Assembly (NCBI GenBank): GCA_003221295.1
Contig: QHRA01000204.1
Location: 1 to 37,493 of the forward strand
Direction of reading: 5' to 3'
DNA length: 37,493 nt
Source: Verrucomicrobiota bacterium
Lineage (GTDB): Bacteria; Verrucomicrobiota; Verrucomicrobiia; Chthoniobacterales; UBA10450
Part shown: positions 16,702 through 23,849 of the stretch, piece after piece
Position numbering within the stretch: the first letter of the stretch is position 1
How the letters are laid out: each line of letters begins with the position of its first letter
Position numbers and translations under genes: made by a program
The notes under the pieces: generated by a model
The model's input: the letters and a program-made list of their open reading frames with translations, nothing else
The model's database searches: none
Told to the model about the DNA's origin: nothing

Positions 16702-17022
16702 TCAATCGCGATCGAGTTTTTCGCTCAAGATTTTTCGGGCGGCACGGTCTTGCGCCCGCAGCATCAGTAAATCGAAAAGGGCGAGAAGAAGTGCGGTCAA
16801 AGTCAACCAGGCACAGGCCACCCAAAAGAGAACGAACCAGCCCGGATGTTCGCGCGCTGAGAGCAATGGTTGAAGAAAAGTGGTGCCGGAAAAGAGCATG
16901 AGCATTGCAATCACGAGCGTGATGAACATCACCCACCGTCGCGTCGATTGATCGCGAATCACTCCGCGGGCCGAGTGAATGGCGAAGGAGACGATTCTTA
17001 ACCGGGCTGGTTCCTCCGCCAT
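16702..17022 (-). CDS. Small two-helix membrane protein, unknown function
   Basis: 106 residues from the ATG at 17022 (MAEEPARLRI); an ATG nine bases further up is also possible. Two strong hydrophobic segments, WVMFITLVIAMLMLFSGTTF and WFVLFWVACAWLTLTALLLA, are separated by a short loop. A charged C-terminal helix (MLRAQDRAARKILSEKL) follows. I do not recognise the family. It is followed immediately by dgt with a possible TTGA overlap, so the two are probably cotranscribed and perhaps coupled. The start is divergent from the O-methyltransferase at 17090 across only 67 bp, so the two promoters must lie back to back. Confidence 0.7.
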   Translation of the reverse strand: MAEEPARLRIVSFAIHSARGVIRDQSTRRWVMFITLVIAMLMLFSGTTFLQPLLSAREHPGWFVLFWVACAWLTLTALLLALFDLLMLRAQDRAARKILSEKLDRD

Positions 17023-17089
17023 CGATTGCATTTTGCCTTTTGCTTCGAAGTGCGCAATCGGTGTTTCAACCTATCGTCGGAAATTTCCA

Positions 17090-18106
17090 ATGGCGAAAAT
17101 CGAAGAACCCAAGGTCACTCCAGAGCGTTTGATGCAGTTTGGCTTTGCCTACGCGCCGCCGTTGATCATCAGCGCGGCGGTGGCGAACAAGGTTTTCGAT
17201 ACCCTCGCGAGGGGAGCGAAGAACATTGAAGAAGTGAGCCGGCAAACTGGAGCATCGGTTCGAGGTTTGCGCGCGATTATAAACGCGCTCGTCGGCCTCG
17301 AATTGCTCAAGAAAAACGGCGATAAATATGCGCTCACGCCGGAGAGCGAAGCCTTTCTCGTCAGCAACAAACCCGGCACCCTCGCCGGATTTTTCAGCAT
17401 GAACCGGGTTCGCCTGATGCAGCAGTGGATGAAACTGGATGAAATCGTTCGCACGGGGCGGCCGGCGGAAGCGCGAAATCAGGAGGGACCCGGCACAGAG
17501 TTTTTCAGCGAGCTGGTCGAGAACATCATTCCAATGAGTTACGGCAGCGCGCAGGCGCTGGCCGACCATCTGAAACTCGCCGACGCGACAAACGAAGTGC
17601 CCGTTCTCGATCTCGGCTCGGGCTCGGGAATTTGGGGAATTGTCCTGGCGCAAAAATCGCCGCGCGTGCAAGTGACGGCGGTCGATTGGGCCGGCATGAT
17701 TCCAACAACCAAACGCATCACGCAAAAATTTGGCGTGAGAAACCGTTTCAAATTTATCGAAGGTGACTTGCTGGACGCTGATTTCGGCGAAGGCTACGAC
17801 CTCGCCACCCTCGGTCACATTCTGCACAGCGAAGGCGAAGACCGTAGCCGTAAGCTGCTGAAGAAAACAGCCAACGCGCTCAAGCCCGGCGGCACCATTG
17901 CCATCGGCGAATGGCTGGTCAACGATGAACGGACCGAGCCGCTGAATGGTTTGATGTTCGCCGTCAACATGCTGGTCAACACCGAAAGCGGCGACACTTT
18001 TTCCTTTAACGAGATCAAGCGCTGGCTGGAAGAAGCGGGATTTAAAAATGCGCGCACGCTTGAAGCGCCCGGGCCATCACCGCTCGTGCTGGCGACGAAA
18101 TCGTAA
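17090..18106 (+). CDS. O-methyltransferase with dimerisation/winged-helix domain
   Basis: 338 residues from ATG 17090 (MAKIEEPKVTP). An in-frame start further upstream would add 37 residues that overlap the divergent gene and lack family character. Residues 1-110 form the winged-helix dimerisation domain of plant- and CrtF-like O-methyltransferases (NIEEVSRQTGASVRGLRAII, LLKKNGDKYALT). The SAM-binding core begins VPVLDLGSGSGIWGIVLAQ, then VTAVDW, FIEGDLLDADFG, ATLGHILHSEGEDRSRKLL and LKPGGTIAIGEW. The HILHSEGED stretch corresponds to the helix carrying the catalytic His-Asp/Glu in this family. Substrate unknown; relatives act on carotenoid, polyketide or quinone-like hydroxyls. Confidence 0.87.
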   Translation: MAKIEEPKVTPERLMQFGFAYAPPLIISAAVANKVFDTLARGAKNIEEVSRQTGASVRGLRAIINALVGLELLKKNGDKYALTPESEAFLVSNKPGTLAGFFSMNRVRLMQQWMKLDEIVRTGRPAEARNQEGPGTEFFSELVENIIPMSYGSAQALADHLKLADATNEVPVLDLGSGSGIWGIVLAQKSPRVQVTAVDWAGMIPTTKRITQKFGVRNRFKFIEGDLLDADFGEGYDLATLGHILHSEGEDRSRKLLKKTANALKPGGTIAIGEWLVNDERTEPLNGLMFAVNMLVNTESGDTFSFNEIKRWLEEAGFKNARTLEAPGPSPLVLATKS

Positions 18107-18108
18107 TT

Positions 18109-18141
18109 GCGTAGCGATGAATCGCCTTCTCACCGCTACGC
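18109..18141. terminator. Inverted repeat just after the O-methyltransferase stop
   Basis: A perfect 8-bp stem, GCGTAGCG (18109-18116) with CGCTACGC (18134-18141), around a 17-base loop, starts two bases after the TAA. No U tract follows, so termination is uncertain. It could equally be a processing or pause hairpin ahead of the YkvA-like gene at 18165. Confidence 0.3.
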
Positions 18142-18164
18142 CGAGCTGATTTGATAACACCGGA

Positions 18165-18641
18165 ATGAGAAAGGCAAAGGCAAAAACCAAAGCGCTAAAA
18201 AAGAAATCATCGCCCAAAACAAGACGGAAACTGGAGATCGATTCCACGCTCAAGGCGCGACTCGAAGCGGAGTTTGCGCAGGCAGTCAGAAGCGCGAAGG
18301 CGTACGTCGACGATCCGCTACGACTGCGCGGCCTCTTTGAGGATGCAGCCGAGGCGGCGACGTCACTGCCGACGGACTCGTTCGGAGACACCTGGCCATA
18401 CTTTCAGACGATGCTGCGTTTGATCCGCGCCTACTACCGAGGCGAATATCACGAAGTCACGGAAAGCACACTCGTCATCCTCATCGCGGCCGTCATCTAC
18501 GTCGTTAGTCCCCTTGACGTGATCCCCGACGCCATCCCCGCAATCGGTTTTCTCGACGACGCCACCGTCGTCGCCCTGGCGGTGCAACAAGCACGGCAAG
18601 ATTTGGATGATTTCATGCTTTGGGAAATAACGGCGTCGTAG
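18165..18641 (+). CDS. YkvA family (DUF1232) small membrane protein
   Basis: 158 residues. The first 25 are very basic (RKAKAKTKALKKKSSPK), then a helical region, then the DUF1232 core: TLVILIAAVIYVVSPLDVIP, AIPAIGFLDDATVVALAV. The SPLDVIPD...GFLDD pattern is diagnostic. Function of the family is unknown; members are membrane associated, with one or two hydrophobic hairpins. It lies 58 bp downstream of the O-methyltransferase on the same strand and converges on pdhC 45 bp away. Confidence 0.88.
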   Translation: MRKAKAKTKALKKKSSPKTRRKLEIDSTLKARLEAEFAQAVRSAKAYVDDPLRLRGLFEDAAEAATSLPTDSFGDTWPYFQTMLRLIRAYYRGEYHEVTESTLVILIAAVIYVVSPLDVIPDAIPAIGFLDDATVVALAVQQARQDLDDFMLWEITAS

Positions 18642-18686
18642 ACGGCGCTATCCGGAAATCAAATCCGCAGAATTTGAGGTGGAGCG

Positions 18687-20042
18687 CTAAACCAGTAGCA
18701 GCGCTGGATTTTCGAGAAGGTGGCGGAGTTCTTTGAGATAGACTGCGCCGAGCGCGCCGTCGATGACGCGATGGTCGCAGCTCATCCAGATCGACATGCG
18801 ATGACCGACGACGATCTGATCGCAGTTATCGATGACCGGCATTTTGTTGATTTTGCCGACGGCGAGAATAAAGCCTTGTGGCGGATTAATGATGGCGGAA
18901 AAACTGTCGATCCCCATGCCGCCGAGATTCGATACCGTAAAACTTCCGCCCTGAAATTCTTCCGGTTTCATTCGCTTGTTCCGGGCGCGGTTGGCCAGGT
19001 CCTTGGCCAGCTCGCTGATTTCCCGCAGCGATTTGTTCTGCGCAGCGCGGATTACCGGCGTCAGCAACCCATCGTCAATCGCGACGGCGAGGCCAAGATC
19101 AACGTCCGCATATTGCACGATGGCATCGTTATCGAATGATGCGTTCACCTTTGGAACTTTCACCGCCGCCATCACCGCTCCTTTCAAAACGAAATCGTTC
19201 ACCGTGATCTTTGATGTGTCCGTGTCTTCGCCGGCTGATTTTAATTCCGCGCGCGCTTCCATGAGTGGGCCGGCATCGATATCGATGTTGAGATAGAAAT
19301 GCGGGACCGGCGCCTTACTTTGCACAAGACGTTCGGCAATACCTTTGCGCATTCCGGAAAGATTGATTCGCGCACCTTCACCGGTCTTGATTGAAGGCGC
19401 GGGTTTCGGTTGTGCTTTGGCGTCACCGCGGTCGGCGACCGCGGCTACAGATTTCGAAGCAGCGCGCACATCGGTCTCGGTTACCCGGCCTTCCGGGCCG
19501 GTTCCTTTCACATTCGCAAGATCGACGCCGAGCTCGGCCGCGATCCGTCGCGCCACGGGCGATGCTTTCACCCGCCCTTCTTCTGCGGTTTTCTCCTCGC
19601 GCGCGGCCGCGGGCGAGGGTTTGGGACGCGACGGCGCGCGTCCCTCCATCGGCTCTTGCGGCGGCGTAGTCTCTTTTTCTTTCGCTTTCGCGGGTGTGGG
19701 TTTTTCCGTCGCCCGTTTTGGTTCTTCGGATGTCTTCGCTTCTTCTTTTTTCGGTGCTTCCGGTTTTTTCTCAGGCGCCTTTTTCTCTTCTTTTGGCGCG
19801 GCTTCACCCTCCTCGCCGATGAAGGCGATCCGTTGGCCGACTTCAACTTTGCCGCCTTCTTCCACGTAAATTTCGGTGAGCGTCCCGTCCTCGGGCGATT
19901 CCCATTCCATCGTCGCCTTGTCGGTTTCGATTTCCGCGATGACGTCGCCGGCCGAGACCTTGTCGCCTTTCTTCTTTTTCCACGCGACGAGAGTTCCCTC
20001 CGTCATCGTGTCACTCAATTTGGGCATCTGGATTTCAGGCAT
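18687..20042 (-). CDS. pdhC: Pyruvate dehydrogenase E2, dihydrolipoamide acetyltransferase
   Basis: 451 residues. Lipoyl domain at 1-80 with the lipoylated Lys at 42 in IETDKATMEWE. A Glu/Lys/Pro-rich linker follows at about 85-150. The peripheral subunit-binding domain at about 155-192 carries SPVARRIAAELGVDL and GTGPEGRVTETDV. A second linker leads to the catalytic domain at about 220-451 with GMRKGIAERL and DHRVIDGALG (His 424, Asp 428). It transfers acetyl groups to CoA and forms the complex core. One lipoyl domain only. Both linkers contain palindrome-encoded segments: MEGRAPSRPK in the first and AVADRGDAK in the second. It is the last gene of pdhA-pdhB-pdhC; lipoamide dehydrogenase is not in the window. 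The long plus-strand frame opposite the linker is a composition artefact. Confidence 0.95.
   Translation of the reverse strand: MPEIQMPKLSDTMTEGTLVAWKKKKGDKVSAGDVIAEIETDKATMEWESPEDGTLTEIYVEEGGKVEVGQRIAFIGEEGEAAPKEEKKAPEKKPEAPKKEEAKTSEEPKRATEKPTPAKAKEKETTPPQEPMEGRAPSRPKPSPAAAREEKTAEEGRVKASPVARRIAAELGVDLANVKGTGPEGRVTETDVRAASKSVAAVADRGDAKAQPKPAPSIKTGEGARINLSGMRKGIAERLVQSKAPVPHFYLNIDIDAGPLMEARAELKSAGEDTDTSKITVNDFVLKGAVMAAVKVPKVNASFDNDAIVQYADVDLGLAVAIDDGLLTPVIRAAQNKSLREISELAKDLANRARNKRMKPEEFQGGSFTVSNLGGMGIDSFSAIINPPQGFILAVGKINKMPVIDNCDQIVVGHRMSIWMSCDHRVIDGALGAVYLKELRHLLENPALLLV
19426..19444. repeat. Palindrome in the second pdhC linker
   Basis: CCGCGGTCG, one central base, CGACCGCGG: a perfect 9-bp inverted repeat. 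It encodes AVADRGDA of E2 between the subunit-binding and catalytic domains. The peptide and palindrome look like a dispersed GC-rich repeat unit rather than native linker sequence. Confidence 0.55.
19623..19644. repeat. Palindrome in the first pdhC linker
   Basis: GGGACGCG (19623-19630), a 6-base spacer, CGCGTCCC (19637-19644): a perfect 8-bp stem. Read in the E2 frame it gives the MEGRAPSRPK segment between the lipoyl and subunit-binding domains, which stands out from the surrounding Lys/Glu-rich linker. Likely a small repeat inserted in frame. Confidence 0.55.
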
Positions 20043-20060
20043 GGTGAAAATCGTTAAAGC

Positions 20061-20133
20061 GTTAAAGGGTTACAAAGTTAAAATGAAGAAGGCTCTTTCC
20101 GTTTTAACATTTTAACTTTGTAACTCTTTTAAC
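20061..20133. repeat. AT-rich inverted repeat between pdhB and pdhC
   Basis: Arms 20061-20085 and 20108-20133 are about 25 bp each with one indel and one mismatch. The inner 17 bp (GTTACAAAGTTAAAATG and its complement) are perfect, around a 22-base loop. The arms are far more AT-rich than the flanking genes and fill almost the whole pdhB-pdhC gap. In the operon transcript this makes a strong hairpin shortly after the pdhB stop and 19 bases before the pdhC ATG. It may act as an RNA processing or attenuation site or simply be an inserted palindromic repeat. Confidence 0.8.
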
Positions 20134-20138
20134 CTCTT

Positions 20139-21128
20139 TCACGCATAACAAACTTTTTTGACCGCGGCGATGAGCTTCTCCGCGTTCGGCAAAACCGCTT
20201 TCTCCAGTCGTTCGTTGTAGGGCAGGGGCACATCTTCCTGCGAAACACGCCCAATTGGAGCGTCGAGCTCGTCGAAAATATTTTTCTGAATGCGATAACA
20301 AACTTCCGCGCCCACGCCACAGAACGGCCGGTCCTGTTCTACAATCACCACCCGATGCGTTTTCGCGACGGAATCGTAAATCGCGCGTTCATCGAGTGGT
20401 TTGATTGAACGCAAATCGAGTACTTCCGCGCTGATGTCTTCGTCCTCGAGCTTCTCCGCCACTGCGAGCGCAAGTGCCACCGTTTGCGCGTAACACACAA
20501 TCGTCACGTCCGAGCCTTCGCGTTTGACCTCCGCTTCGCCCAGCGGAATGAGCAATTCCGTTTCCGCCGGCTCGACCATGCCTTTCGAGCTGTAAAGCAG
20601 TTCGGATTCAAGCACCAGTACCGGATTGTTGTCGCGCACTGCGGTTTTCAACAGGCCTTTGGCGTCGCGTGGCGTAGCCGGCGTGCAAACTTTCAGCCCC
20701 GGAACGCTGGCATACAAACATTCGGTCGCATGCGAGTGGGTCGCGCCGAGCTGATGGGCCGGACCGTTCGGTCCGCGGAACGTGATGGGGATGTTGAACT
20801 GGCCGCCGCTCATCGTCAGCATGTTGGGAGCGTTGTTCACCACCTGATCAAACGCGACGAGCGAAAAACTGAAGGTCATGAATTCGATAATCGGACGCAA
20901 TCCAACCATGGCGGCACCGACACCGAGCCCGGCAAATCCATTTTCGGAAATAGGCGTGTCGATGATTCGCTTGGGGCCGAAGCGTTCTAGCAATCCTTGC
21001 GAGACCTTGTAAGCGCCGTTGTATTCCGCCACTTCCTCGCCCATGAGAAAGACATTCGGATCGCGTGCCAATTCTTCCGCCAGCGCTTCATTCAACGCCT
21101 GTCGGTAAGTAATCTCGCGCATTTGCAT
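20139..21128 (-). CDS. pdhB: Pyruvate dehydrogenase E1 component, beta subunit
   Basis: 329 residues; ATG at 21128, with a second in-frame ATG at 21122 that would start MREITYRQAL, the usual family N-terminus. Typical E1-beta motifs: VFLMGEEVAEYNGAYKVS with the Glu contacting the thiamine cofactor, TPISENGFAGLGVGAAMVGL, PIIEFMTFSF, VNNAPNMLTMSGGQFNIPI and a C-terminal transketolase-like domain with VVIVEQDRPFCGVGAEV. Together with E1-alpha it decarboxylates pyruvate and reductively acetylates the lipoyl group of E2. It is separated from pdhA by 52 bases and from pdhC by a strong inverted repeat. Confidence 0.95.
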   Translation of the reverse strand: MQMREITYRQALNEALAEELARDPNVFLMGEEVAEYNGAYKVSQGLLERFGPKRIIDTPISENGFAGLGVGAAMVGLRPIIEFMTFSFSLVAFDQVVNNAPNMLTMSGGQFNIPITFRGPNGPAHQLGATHSHATECLYASVPGLKVCTPATPRDAKGLLKTAVRDNNPVLVLESELLYSSKGMVEPAETELLIPLGEAEVKREGSDVTIVCYAQTVALALAVAEKLEDEDISAEVLDLRSIKPLDERAIYDSVAKTHRVVIVEQDRPFCGVGAEVCYRIQKNIFDELDAPIGRVSQEDVPLPYNERLEKAVLPNAEKLIAAVKKVCYA

Positions 21129-21180
21129 ATGCGTTTAGCGGACTCGAACCCCACCGGCCGCACAGACTGGAAACCTATGC

Positions 21181-22143
21181 TCAGACGTAGGTGTAATCAT
21201 AAAGTTTCTCGAGCGGCGGTTCCTCGCTCTGCTCGGCAAATTTCACCGATTCGAGCGCGATTCGTTTCGCTTCCTTGTCCAGCTCATCGAATTTTTCGTT
21301 CGTCAATTTTCCTTCGCGCGTCAGTTGCGCGCGCAAACGCGTAATCGGGTCATCCAGACGATATTTTTCAAGTTGTTCCTTCGTTCGATAACTCGCGGGG
21401 TCAGACATGGAGTGGCCGCGATACCGATACGTGCGCACCTCGACAAACGCCGGATGCGGATCTTTGCGAATTGATTCGACCACTTCGCTCAAAGTGTCGC
21501 GGACGTGACGAAAATTCATTCCGTCCACCACGCAACCGGGAATGTCATAACCTTCGGCGCGATCGACGATTTGTTTGAGCGACGTGGAACGCTCGACCGA
21601 GGTTCCCATGGCAAAGAGATTGTTCTCGCAAATAAAAATCACCGGTAACTTGAAAAGGGCGGCGAGGTTCAACGCTTCGTGAAAGGCGCCCTGATTGATG
21701 GCGCCGTCGCCGAAAAAGCAAAGGGTAACGCGGTCTTCATTTCGATATTTGCAGGCGAAAGCGAGACCGCAGGCCAGCGGCACATGCGCACCCACGATGG
21801 CGTGTCCACCGTACATGTGATGTTCCTTGTCGAAAAAATGCATCGAACCGCCCAGCCCGCGGGAACAGCCGGTATCTTTGCCGAACAGTTCCGCCATACA
21901 GGCATTGGCGCTGGTGCCGCGGGCCAGGGCGTGGGCATGATCGCGATAGGCGGTGATGATGTAATCGTCGAATCGGATCGCCGCGATGGCACCCGCTACA
22001 ACCGCTTCTTGACCAATGTAGAGATGACAAAAACCGCCGATTTTCTGAGCTTGATATTGCTGGCTGGCGCGCTCTTCAAAACGCCGGATGAGCAACATCA
22101 ACCAGAGCATCTCGACTTCGTCGCGCTGCTCCGCTGGCTGCAT
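21181..22143 (-). CDS. pdhA: Pyruvate dehydrogenase E1 component, alpha subunit
   Basis: 320 residues. Landmarks: RRFEERASQQYQAQKIGGF, HLYIGQEAV, ITAYRDHAHALARG, SRGLGGSMHFFD, HAIVGAHVPLACGLAFA, the thiamine-diphosphate/Mg site FFGDGAINQGAFHEALN (Asp at about 146, Asn at 150), and the phosphorylation-loop-like region TYRYRGHSMSDP. Binds TPP and performs the decarboxylation step of the pyruvate dehydrogenase complex; the acyl substrate is inferred as pyruvate from the E1-alpha/E1-beta/E2 set, but a branched-chain or acetoin enzyme cannot be fully excluded from sequence. It starts five bases after the stop of the DUF6580 gene and so is very probably in the same transcript. Confidence 0.95.
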   Translation of the reverse strand: MQPAEQRDEVEMLWLMLLIRRFEERASQQYQAQKIGGFCHLYIGQEAVVAGAIAAIRFDDYIITAYRDHAHALARGTSANACMAELFGKDTGCSRGLGGSMHFFDKEHHMYGGHAIVGAHVPLACGLAFACKYRNEDRVTLCFFGDGAINQGAFHEALNLAALFKLPVIFICENNLFAMGTSVERSTSLKQIVDRAEGYDIPGCVVDGMNFRHVRDTLSEVVESIRKDPHPAFVEVRTYRYRGHSMSDPASYRTKEQLEKYRLDDPITRLRAQLTREGKLTNEKFDELDKEAKRIALESVKFAEQSEEPPLEKLYDYTYV

Positions 22144-22148
22144 GGAAA

Positions 22149-22733
22149 TCAGGCAGCGCGAGCGACCGCGACTCTTGCGCTAGCAGGTGCCGATTGAGTG
22201 CGCATCAACAGGACGAAGATGGCGGTGAAGGCGAGGTCGCTCAGGAGAGAGTTGCGGAAAAACATCCAGCTGGGGGTGGCGCCATATTGTGGCAGACCAA
22301 CGGTCAACGCCTGAATTAATCCCGCAAAATTTTTCACGTAACCGGGATCAGTCAGCCAGGAAAAGGCATTGGTGATTCCATAAAAAATCACTGAGGTGGC
22401 GAGAGATGCGGGCAACATCGTTTTCCACGAAGCACGTTTTCGCAGGGCGAAGCCGATGAGGCCGACGATCGCGAGGGCGAAATAGCGGCAAAGAATTTGC
22501 GGATCGAAAAGCGGTGCGTGGTAAGTGGCATTCAGAAGCAAATCAGAGATGAAGAGAGTGAGCAGCGGCAGCGCGAATTTGTAGCGCCGCGGGAGATAGG
22601 CGGCGCAACAAAGCGCGATGGCGGCGAGAGGGGCGAAATTCGAGAGCCAGGTCGCGGCGCCGGAATGAATGAGGAGACCTGTCATCGCCCGAAAAGCGAC
22701 GACACAAATGACGAGAAACAAAGCCGGAATCAT
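22149..22733 (-). CDS. DUF6580 family integral membrane protein
   Basis: 194 residues with five to six hydrophobic segments. The NFAPLAAIALCCAAYLPRRY motif, the acidic LTLFISDLLLNATYH segment and TNAFSWLTDPGY are characteristic of the DUF6580 putative permease family, which resembles the membrane S component of ECF vitamin transporters. Its stop is five bases before the pdhA ATG, so it looks like the first gene of the pyruvate dehydrogenase transcription unit. This raises the possibility that it supports cofactor supply (thiamine, lipoate or similar), but nothing in the sequence proves this. A 6-bp hairpin (GGACAG/CTGTCC at 22735-22740 and 22750-22755) lies immediately before the ATG and could occlude the start. 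Confidence 0.8.
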   Translation of the reverse strand: MIPALFLVICVVAFRAMTGLLIHSGAATWLSNFAPLAAIALCCAAYLPRRYKFALPLLTLFISDLLLNATYHAPLFDPQILCRYFALAIVGLIGFALRKRASWKTMLPASLATSVIFYGITNAFSWLTDPGYVKNFAGLIQALTVGLPQYGATPSWMFFRNSLLSDLAFTAIFVLLMRTQSAPASARVAVARAA

Positions 22734-22791
22734 CGGACAGCAAGTTTATCTGTCCTGCGCCAGATGCAACGCTAAACGCGCGAGGCTCCTT

Positions 22792-23040
22792 TTACTTGCT
22801 GGCGCCAGCGCGAGCGCGCGCCAGTCTGGCTTTGCGACGGATGGCGGCATTGCGATGAATAATTCCGCGCTTGGCCGCTTTATCTATCGCAGAAATGAGA
22901 GCGTTGATATCGTTCGCTGGCCCGTCCGCTTTGGCCGCGCGCTTACTCAAAGTACGAATACGACTCAAGACGCGGCGATTGCGAAGAGCTCGGCCCTCAG
23001 TCTGGCGCGCGCGCTTGGCAGCGGATTTGGTGTTGGCCAT
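22792..23040 (-). CDS. rpsT: 30S ribosomal protein S20
   Basis: 82 residues, very basic, with the family start MANTKSAAKRARQTEGRALR, then RRVLSRIRTLSKR, and IHRNAAIRRKARLARA near the C-terminus. It binds the 5' domain of 16S rRNA. The length is typical. It precedes the DUF6580/pdh unit by 58 bases and follows a terminator-like hairpin. Upstream, TATTTT ends eight bases before the ATG and might be a -10 box, which would make the leader extremely short. Confidence 0.96.
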   Translation of the reverse strand: MANTKSAAKRARQTEGRALRNRRVLSRIRTLSKRAAKADGPANDINALISAIDKAAKRGIIHRNAAIRRKARLARARAGASK

Positions 23041-23047
23041 GCGATCA

Positions 23048-23083
23048 AAAAATAGCGGGCGGGAGCGTCATGGATGCGCTCCC
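23048..23083 (-). terminator. Rho-independent terminator-like hairpin after the L,D-transpeptidase gene
   Basis: On the minus strand GGGAGCG (23083-23077) pairs with CGCTCCC (23067-23061) around a 9-base loop, followed ten bases later by TATTTTTT. It lies between the L,D-transpeptidase stop and rpsT. The U run is displaced from the stem, so efficiency is uncertain. Confidence 0.45.
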
Positions 23084-23106
23084 GTTTGTCAACCGCGCAA
23101 CCGGGA

Positions 23107-23841
23107 TCAGGCGCGCGCGTTCCGCAACCAGGCGGTCGTGTCCGATTTCTTTGCCGGCGCGACCGACGTCTTCGGAGCAAGCGGCGTCATGCTCGCTTTT
23201 TCTGCTCCTGGTTTTGACGAATCGGCGGTGAAAACGGCGTGAGTCGGAGCAGGTGCAGAAGCTGGCGCAGAAACGAGCGTTCCCTTGGCGGCGCGACTCA
23301 CCTTGGGCAAATGGTCGGGCGAGATTTGCACGATTGCGCCAATAGGCAACTGCGCATAAAGCGCAGAGACGTCGGAAGATTTCATTCGAATACAACCGTA
23401 GCTCGCCGGCCGGCCGATCGTTTTCTCCTCCGGTGTTCCGTGAATGTAAATGCCCCGGTTATAAGCGTGCGCGTTTGCAGCTTCCAACCCGCGCAGCCAG
23501 ATGATACGGGTAATGATAGGATCGCGGCCCGGCGTGTTCGGCTGCAAAATTTCGCCGGTGAACCTGCGGTTGTGGAAAACCGCGCCGGTCGGAGCGCGGT
23601 CACCGATTTTTTGAGCAACCTGAAGAGTGCCAAGCGGTGTCGCCATCGAGCCCCATCTATCGCCGAGTCCGAATTTGGAAGTAGAGATGGGATAAACTGC
23701 GGCATTGCCGCCGTTGTCGAGGAACATCAATTTTTGATCGCGCACACTAACGATGACGTTTGGCTGGATCAGCTGCGCGCGCAATGGCGTAGCCCCCGGC
23801 GCAACCACCGCAATTAGCAAGAACCAACGAAGGCGAAACAT
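23107..23841 (-). CDS. L,D-transpeptidase (YkuD domain), secreted
   Basis: 244 residues from the ATG at 23841, chosen because it directly begins a signal peptide: MFRLRWFLLIAVVAPGATPL, cleaved around RAQ. The YkuD domain spans about residues 30-170 with VSVRDQKLMFL, MATPLGTLQV and the catalytic HGTPEEKTIGRPASYGCIRM, His at about 134 and Cys at 150. The residues after about 170 are a Pro/Ala/Ser-rich tail without a fold. The family forms 3-3 peptidoglycan cross-links or attaches lipoproteins to peptidoglycan in the periplasm. It begins eight bases after the stop of a cellulose-synthase-like glycosyltransferase, suggesting a shared transcript and an envelope role. Confidence 0.92.
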   Translation of the reverse strand: MFRLRWFLLIAVVAPGATPLRAQLIQPNVIVSVRDQKLMFLDNGGNAAVYPISTSKFGLGDRWGSMATPLGTLQVAQKIGDRAPTGAVFHNRRFTGEILQPNTPGRDPIITRIIWLRGLEAANAHAYNRGIYIHGTPEEKTIGRPASYGCIRMKSSDVSALYAQLPIGAIVQISPDHLPKVSRAAKGTLVSAPASAPAPTHAVFTADSSKPGAEKASMTPLAPKTSVAPAKKSDTTAWLRNARA

Positions 23842-23849
23842 AGGTGCGT

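Noticed and set aside
16979-17089. N-terminal extension of the O-methyltransferase
   Set aside because: It would overlap the divergent gene start and adds residues without family similarity; ATG 17090 gives the normal N-terminus.
19410-20057. Plus-strand open frame of about 215 codons rich in Phe, Arg and Gly
   Set aside because: It is the complement of the Lys/Glu-rich pdhC linker and has no domain.
21130-21180. tRNA-like T-arm (GGTTCGAGTCC on the minus strand) between pdhA and pdhB
   Set aside because: No acceptor, D or anticodon arm can be paired around it in the 52-base gap, so it is not a tRNA; too short to call an attachment site.
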